A stretch of 64,000 nt of DNA from Bdellovibrionaceae bacterium UBA3535 (GTDB lineage: Bacteria > Bdellovibrionota > Bdellovibrionia > Bdellovibrionales > UBA840). The notes under the pieces were generated by a model. The model made no database searches and was not told the DNA's origin. It saw only the letters and a list, made by a program, of their open reading frames with translations. Of the stretch, positions 59,958-64,000 are shown in pieces; the first letter of the stretch is position 1, and each line of letters opens with the position of its first letter. The stretch covers positions 1 through 64,000 of the forward strand of contig DFOS01000015.1 of the NCBI GenBank assembly GCA_002376845.1, given 5' to 3'. A program made the position numbers and the translations under genes.

Positions 59958-60521
59958 TCAGCTTTCGTTGGACGGTGGTTTTGGCGGCTGAATGCCGGCT
60001 TGCCTTTCCATTTCAGATATTGCAACGCCCAATTTGATAATATCGGTGAAGTCTTGAATGCTTAGTGCATTGAGTGCGGAGGCTCGCATTCGGTACCATT
60101 CTTTTGGATGTGATCCGCGAAATTGGGGATAGTCTCTACGTATTTGGGGTAGCTTCTCAAAGTTATCAAAATAATCAAAGAATGTAGTTTCCATATCTTC
60201 ATTCATTAATACAAGATAGTAGGGTGAGTCTTCTTCGTTGCCTTTATACAAGAAATACCACCGACTAGCGTAGGTAAATGCGCAGCCATAAAGGTACTCC
60301 AGTCCTAACATGGATTGAAAATCATCCGCAGATGGCATGCATTGATCCGTTCTCACAAAGGCACCTACCCTAGCGCGCAAACGAACTTTTTTGTCATACT
60401 CTTCAATAGTATTCTCATATACCGAGATAGGATGTTGAATGAACTCTCTTTGTTCATAGTCGCCAGTAAAGACTGGCGACTTAGCAAAACTAAGAGAGAT
60501 TAGTATGGAGAAGAAAGTCAT
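59958..60521 (-). CDS. Secreted protein of unknown function
   Basis: 187 residues with a signal peptide (residues 1-14), ISLSFAKSP; acidic/aromatic body (NEDMETTFFDYFDNF) and a proline-rich end. It ends 8 bases from the RND stop and begins 3 bases after the Asn-rich repeat protein, likely same operon. No family recognised. Confidence 0.5.
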   Translation of the reverse strand: MTFFSILISLSFAKSPVFTGDYEQREFIQHPISVYENTIEEYDKKVRLRARVGAFVRTDQCMPSADDFQSMLGLEYLYGCAFTYASRWYFLYKGNEEDSPYYLVLMNEDMETTFFDYFDNFEKLPQIRRDYPQFRGSHPKEWYRMRASALNALSIQDFTDIIKLGVAISEMERQAGIQPPKPPSNES

Positions 60522-60524
60522 ATA

Positions 60525-62204
60525 CTAGAATAGTATGGTGGCTAAACCAATTGGGAATATTACGTCTTGCGCAAACTCTGCAATAAAACCTGTTATTCCG
60601 CGACGTTTGATAGAAACGTTAGCCTTATCAATACTGTTATAGAAACCTTCTAGGCCCTTCTCATATTCTGGATATTGTTCAATAATCTTCCATTCCACTT
60701 GAACATATAAGTCATCCATGCGCTCTAGTTGCTTTTCTAAGATCTGTTTGCGATCATCTAATTCAGCTATTTGACGAGCCTCTTCGCCTAAATCCAAATT
60801 CATTGCCAAAATTGCGTTGGTTTGTTTTTGCAAGCCAGCCAATTCTTCTTCTTTGCTTTTTATTAATTTTTGCATACGAAGTTGGTAATAATCCAGTTGT
60901 GGGTTGATCATTTCTACGTTGGCAATCATTAGTTGCAAATAAGCCATAGCTTGTCGCAAGTAAGCACACTGCACAGTAGTTCGAGTCATAGAGCCACCAA
61001 AGTCAAAACCTTGAACGCTTGTGCCGTCTTGGCAATCGTTAGCAAAAACCACTGCGGCTGCATTTGCAGCTTCTCTATAGGATATATAGGTTTCATGTCC
61101 ACTGACAATGACACTGTTGTTGTTGGCGTTGTCATTGTCGGCGCTACTAGCAGATTCGCTGTTGGAGCTTTGCGATTGGTTTTGGGCCTGATCTTGCCCC
61201 TGCTGTTGTGCCTGGTCTTGGCGGTTCTCGGAGTTTACGTTGGCATCACCCCCATAACCGTTTCCACCCTGGGCGCTACCCCCATAGCCTGTGCCACCTG
61301 TAGCATTGCCGCCAGAAGCATTGTTGTTATTTTCGTTATTACTAGAGCCACCTGTAGCATTGCCGCCGTAAGCGTTGTTGTTGTTTTCGTTATTACTAGA
61401 GCCGCCTTGGGCGTTAGCAGAACTATAGTTATCGTTGCGATTCTCACCGCCATTTACGCGCACATCATTGCGATTGTCACCGCCATTTACGCGTACATCA
61501 TTGCGATTGTCGCCGCCATTTACGCGTACATCATTACGGGCATCTATATCGTTTCTTACATTGTTGTCATTTTGAGCGTTAACGTTGTTTCGGACATCAT
61601 TATCATTGCGGTTGTCCCCGCCGCGTACATCTATATCACTATTAAAGTTATCGTTGCCTCCGCGAACGTCTACTCGGTTGTTTACATCGTTACGAACGTC
61701 GTTGTCATTTCGAGTATTGTTGCGAACATCATTGTCGTTTCGATTGTTTACACTATTGCGCACGTCTGTATCATTACGTGGATTATTATTGATATTAATA
61801 TCATTGTTATTGTGGTTTTCTGGCTGGTTGTTAATGCCGATTTGATTGCCATTGTGTGCTTGTATATTGCTGGAGTTAGAGTTACTCAGGTTGTTATTGT
61901 TGTTTGCACTGGCCGAGTTATTATTGTTTAACTCATTATTGTTGGAGCTGATGGCTGCAGCCCCAGCGCCTGCACTGGAACTAGAATTTGCTTCGGCTCC
62001 GGCGTTTGCCTCAGCACCAGCACCGACATTTATATCACCAAGACTTCCACCACCTGTCCCATTATCATCGCAAAATGGCGGATTCCCATTACCAGGATTA
62101 TTACAAGGCCCTTTGTTATTGGTGGCTTGGGCAGCATTGCTGACTAGAAAAATAGATAAGCATATTATAATTGATAAATTTGTACGGATTGAGCTATTGC
62201 GCAC
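60525..62204 (-). CDS. Asn-rich tandem-repeat secreted protein with coiled-coil C-terminus
   Basis: About 559 residues from GTG 62,204 (GGGGGG 5 bases upstream; the open frame reaches ATG 62,240). Signal peptide, GPCNNPGNGNPP, then ~300 residues of Asn/Asp/Arg/Val repeats: NDNDVRN units, three 11-residue NRNDVRVNGGD copies (33-bp DNA repeats) and two 18-residue copies (54-bp). Residues ~370-530 are a charged coiled coil (EEELAGLQKQTNAILAMN), and the C-terminus is hydrophobic (FPIGLATILF). Looks like an extended, exposed surface or adhesin-like protein; no family known. Confidence 0.65.
   Translation of the reverse strand: MRNSSIRTNLSIIICLSIFLVSNAAQATNNKGPCNNPGNGNPPFCDDNGTGGGSLGDINVGAGAEANAGAEANSSSSAGAGAAAISSNNNELNNNNSASANNNNNLSNSNSSNIQAHNGNQIGINNQPENHNNNDININNNPRNDTDVRNSVNNRNDNDVRNNTRNDNDVRNDVNNRVDVRGGNDNFNSDIDVRGGDNRNDNDVRNNVNAQNDNNVRNDIDARNDVRVNGGDNRNDVRVNGGDNRNDVRVNGGENRNDNYSSANAQGGSSNNENNNNAYGGNATGGSSNNENNNNASGGNATGGTGYGGSAQGGNGYGGDANVNSENRQDQAQQQGQDQAQNQSQSSNSESASSADNDNANNNSVIVSGHETYISYREAANAAAVVFANDCQDGTSVQGFDFGGSMTRTTVQCAYLRQAMAYLQLMIANVEMINPQLDYYQLRMQKLIKSKEEELAGLQKQTNAILAMNLDLGEEARQIAELDDRKQILEKQLERMDDLYVQVEWKIIEQYPEYEKGLEGFYNSIDKANVSIKRRGITGFIAEFAQDVIFPIGLATILF
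61444..61542. repeat. Three 33-bp tandem repeats in the Asn-rich gene
   Basis: Units start at 61,444, 61,477 and 61,510; each encodes an NRNDVRVNGG[DE]-type 11-mer on the minus strand. Additional 54-bp repeats lie at ~61,301-61,400. Likely prone to copy-number change. Confidence 0.8.
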
Positions 62205-62294
62205 GATTCCCCCCTTTTGTCGTCTAACGAAATAACTCAAAAATTTTTAAAGCTCATGGAGGAAGTGAGGTTGTGAAATTAATATAAAACACCA

Positions 62295-62330
62295 TAAAAA
62301 AAGCTCCATGCGACATGAAGCTTTTTTTAA
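62295..62330. terminator. Bidirectional terminator
   Basis: AAAAAAAGCT and AGCTTTTTTT flank a stem CAT/ATG with one mismatch, with T-runs on both strands. Sits between the Asn-rich protein gene and the lipoprotein gene at 62,354. Confidence 0.7.
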
Positions 62331-62353
62331 TATTGCTTAAATAAAGGAGTGAC

Positions 62354-62884
62354 TTATCGAGTTGCTGTGAACTCTACACTTTCACATTGAATGCATGGAG
62401 GCGCAGGGCTCACTCGCAATCGCTCAGGGGTAACCTCAATACCATCTACATATATGCATTGTTGGTAGTCTTGGATCTCTTCATAGGTATCCAATAAGTC
62501 TTGAAGTCCGTTGTATCGACCTTCCATAAAACCCTGCGGACAATCTATAACGGCATAGTTTAGGTATTCTGTATCCACATTACCGTTGTCATTGCCACCA
62601 TCATTGTCGTTTCCACCGCCACTATTGTTTCCACTATCATTGCCATCATTGTCGTTGCCAGTATTATTGCCGTCATTATTGCCGTTTGAGTTGTCCGGGT
62701 TATCATTGTTGTTGGTATCCCCGCCATCATCAGGTAGATTGCCGTTAGTATCAGCAACATCGGATGGACTGAAGCTAACGTTGCTCTCGTTCTCGGATAG
62801 GCCCAATTGGCCGCAGTTTTGGTAAATTACGAGTAAAGAGGCGGATAAAATAAAAAATGCGACTATATTCCATTTTATTTTCAT
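62354..62884 (-). CDS. YQNCG-lipobox lipoprotein with Gly/Asn/Asp repeats
   Basis: 176 residues: signal then IYQNCGQLG lipobox (Bdellovibrionota-style). Residues ~45-105 are GND/NNDG low-complexity repeats. Residues ~110-175 are a compact Cys-rich domain (DCPQGF, QQCIY, APPCIQC). Probably outer-membrane anchored, exposing the Cys domain on a flexible stalk. No family recognised. Confidence 0.6.
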   Translation of the reverse strand: MKIKWNIVAFFILSASLLVIYQNCGQLGLSENESNVSFSPSDVADTNGNLPDDGGDTNNNDNPDNSNGNNDGNNTGNDNDGNDSGNNSGGGNDNDGGNDNGNVDTEYLNYAVIDCPQGFMEGRYNGLQDLLDTYEEIQDYQQCIYVDGIEVTPERLRVSPAPPCIQCESVEFTATR

Positions 62885-62976
62885 AAGTTAACTCCTCATG
62901 TATTATTTCGGCACAATACTGCTAAAACTTTAGTCTAGTTAGTATTTCATGCTAAGTACTTAAAATCACTGGGAAT

Positions 62977-64000
62977 TCAATCTTTTCCCAATGCCATCTT
63001 TATGGCCTCGTAGGCATTTACCATGCCGTAGCCAAAAGCAGCGTTGGGATGGCCGCTACCATCATAGGGGCCGCAAGTTTTTTTACTAGCAATGGGATCA
63101 GCACTTAAAGTTAGGATCTCCCTTGTGCTAGCAATGTCGCCGATCAATTCTGGTGCCGCTGACCACAATAATGCAATCACGCCCACAACATGAGGGGATG
63201 CCATGGAAGTTCCGGATTTGTCGGTGTAGGAATCCTTACCAGCACTAACAGAAGAAACCACAAGTGTGCCTGGTGCGGTGATGGTAGGCCCAATTTTTTG
63301 ATGAAAAGTAGAGGGGCCACGGCTAGAAAAAACAGCAATATCATCAATGAAGCGATTGTAAGCCCCGACGGAAATCAGTGTGTCGGTATAATATCCTGGA
63401 GGCGAGTTGATGGTTCCACAGGAAGGCCCGTCATTGCTAGCCGCTGCTACCACCATAATGCCCGCTGCTTGTACGTTTTGAATGGCTTGTAAGAACTCGC
63501 CGCCAGTGCAGCCTTCTGAAGGCGGACAGCTCCAAGAATTGTTAACTATGTGCGGTGCCATTGCTGGTTTGCCATCTTTTCTAGGATCGCCTCCATAGGG
63601 ATAAGGTGCTAAAAAGAATTCAAAGCATTCCAAGTAAGTCGCAACACTGCCCACACCGTAATCCATATTGCGGCAACCAATCCACTTTGCTTCAGGAGCT
63701 ACACCAATTTGATAATCACTACCGCCGTCTCCAACCATAGTCCCCATGGTGTGGGTTCCATGATCCTTATCGTCGCAAGGAGATGCGGAAGAGCTGCCGC
63801 AGCGTCGCGAAGAAGAATTGTGAATGGCATCGTGCCAATGGTAATCGTGTTGTACGCCAAATTCCGAATAGCCGCGGTACCTAGTTTTAATTGCGTTGTG
63901 TTGCCAATAAAAACCAGTATCTTGTCCGGCTACGACAATGCCGTTTCCTTTAGTACCAAATTCTTGCCAAGCTTTGTCGGCTTTGATGATTTGTAAAGGT
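62977..64000 (-). CDS. Subtilisin-like serine protease (S8), cut by window end
   Basis: The frame is open to the last base, so the true start is outside the window. Visible are the Asp motif (VVAGQDTG), His motif DHGTHTMGTMVGDGG, substrate-site ASNDGPSCG and the Ser motif SGTSMASPHVVG. It shares the S8 architecture of the gene at 54,230 and is preceded in transcription by sequence beyond 64,000. Secreted protease. Confidence 0.9.
   Translation of the reverse strand, partial: PLQIIKADKAWQEFGTKGNGIVVAGQDTGFYWQHNAIKTRYRGYSEFGVQHDYHWHDAIHNSSSRRCGSSSASPCDDKDHGTHTMGTMVGDGGSDYQIGVAPEAKWIGCRNMDYGVGSVATYLECFEFFLAPYPYGGDPRKDGKPAMAPHIVNNSWSCPPSEGCTGGEFLQAIQNVQAAGIMVVAAASNDGPSCGTINSPPGYYTDTLISVGAYNRFIDDIAVFSSRGPSTFHQKIGPTITAPGTLVVSSVSAGKDSYTDKSGTSMASPHVVGVIALLWSAAPELIGDIASTREILTLSADPIASKKTCGPYDGSGHPNAAFGYGMVNAYEAIKMALGKD

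Noticed and set aside
61444..61542. Regular 33-bp repeats that could suggest a CRISPR array
   Set aside because: The units abut without spacers, keep a reading frame and encode an 11-residue repeat in the Asn-rich protein.
60933..61931. Long plus-strand ORF (332 codons) opposite the Asn-rich gene
   Set aside because: It is a by-product of low-complexity repeat sequence; the minus-strand gene has the signal peptide and ribosome-binding site.

Overview
The window looks like part of an AT-rich Gram-negative chromosome, most plausibly from Bdellovibrionota (Bdellovibrio/Bacteriovorax-like) or a close relative. This is an inference from style: many secreted or lipid-anchored proteins of unknown function, a lipoprotein with the 'YQNCGQ' lipobox typical of that group, several subtilisin-like proteases, outer-membrane barrels and a PilZ protein. 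No rRNA or tRNA gene and no CRISPR array was seen.

Positions ~160-10,885 read as one integrated element. Its right end carries a tyrosine integrase and an AlpA/excisionase-like HTH protein, preceded by a primase-polymerase/SF3 helicase replication protein. Further left are a phage-type repressor facing a divergent ribbon-helix-helix protein, a small-terminase (Nu1)-like protein, an HNH protein and a histidine-rich metal-handling operon. There are no capsid, tail, portal or large-terminase genes, so the best reading is a phage satellite (PICI-like) of about 10.7 kb. Both ends carry copies of a GTAGTAATCG motif, and the right end has a CCACCA sequence like the 3' end of a tRNA or tmRNA. Similar junctions recur at 13,235 and 14,040-14,125 around a toxin-antitoxin cassette, so 10.8-14.7 kb looks like an insertion hotspot. 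That stretch also holds a DMT transporter with a damaged or odd start, a cation/proton antiporter, and a second (HigBA) toxin-antitoxin pair.

From 14.9 to 28 kb the content is mostly envelope genes: a lipoprotein, a LysM protein, a tightly packed five-gene operon (18,028-23,026) of secreted coiled-coil proteins, phosphoenolpyruvate carboxylase (ppc), a decayed antitoxin pseudogene, and small secreted proteins. From 28 to 43 kb come housekeeping and transport genes: a P-loop kinase, DASS transporter, half-size UPF0016 protein, alpha/beta hydrolase, Uup-type ABC-F, secreted nuclease, thioredoxin, DOPA dioxygenase-like protein and beta-carbonic anhydrase lipoprotein. A two-gene amidoligase plus class-I glutamine-amidotransferase-like hydrolase unit lies here too, followed by methyltransferases and barrels.

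From 43 to 64 kb are a membrane-anchored peptidylarginine-deiminase-like enzyme, a type II NADH dehydrogenase, a cold-shock protein, a FeeM-like acyltransferase fused to PilZ, a bacterioferritin-like protein, a metal or cobalamin binding protein, an outer-membrane barrel, two subtilisin-like proteases (one cut by the window end), a TolC/RND pair without an adaptor gene, and an Asn-rich repeat protein. Protein family names are from recognition by eye; no database search was run.
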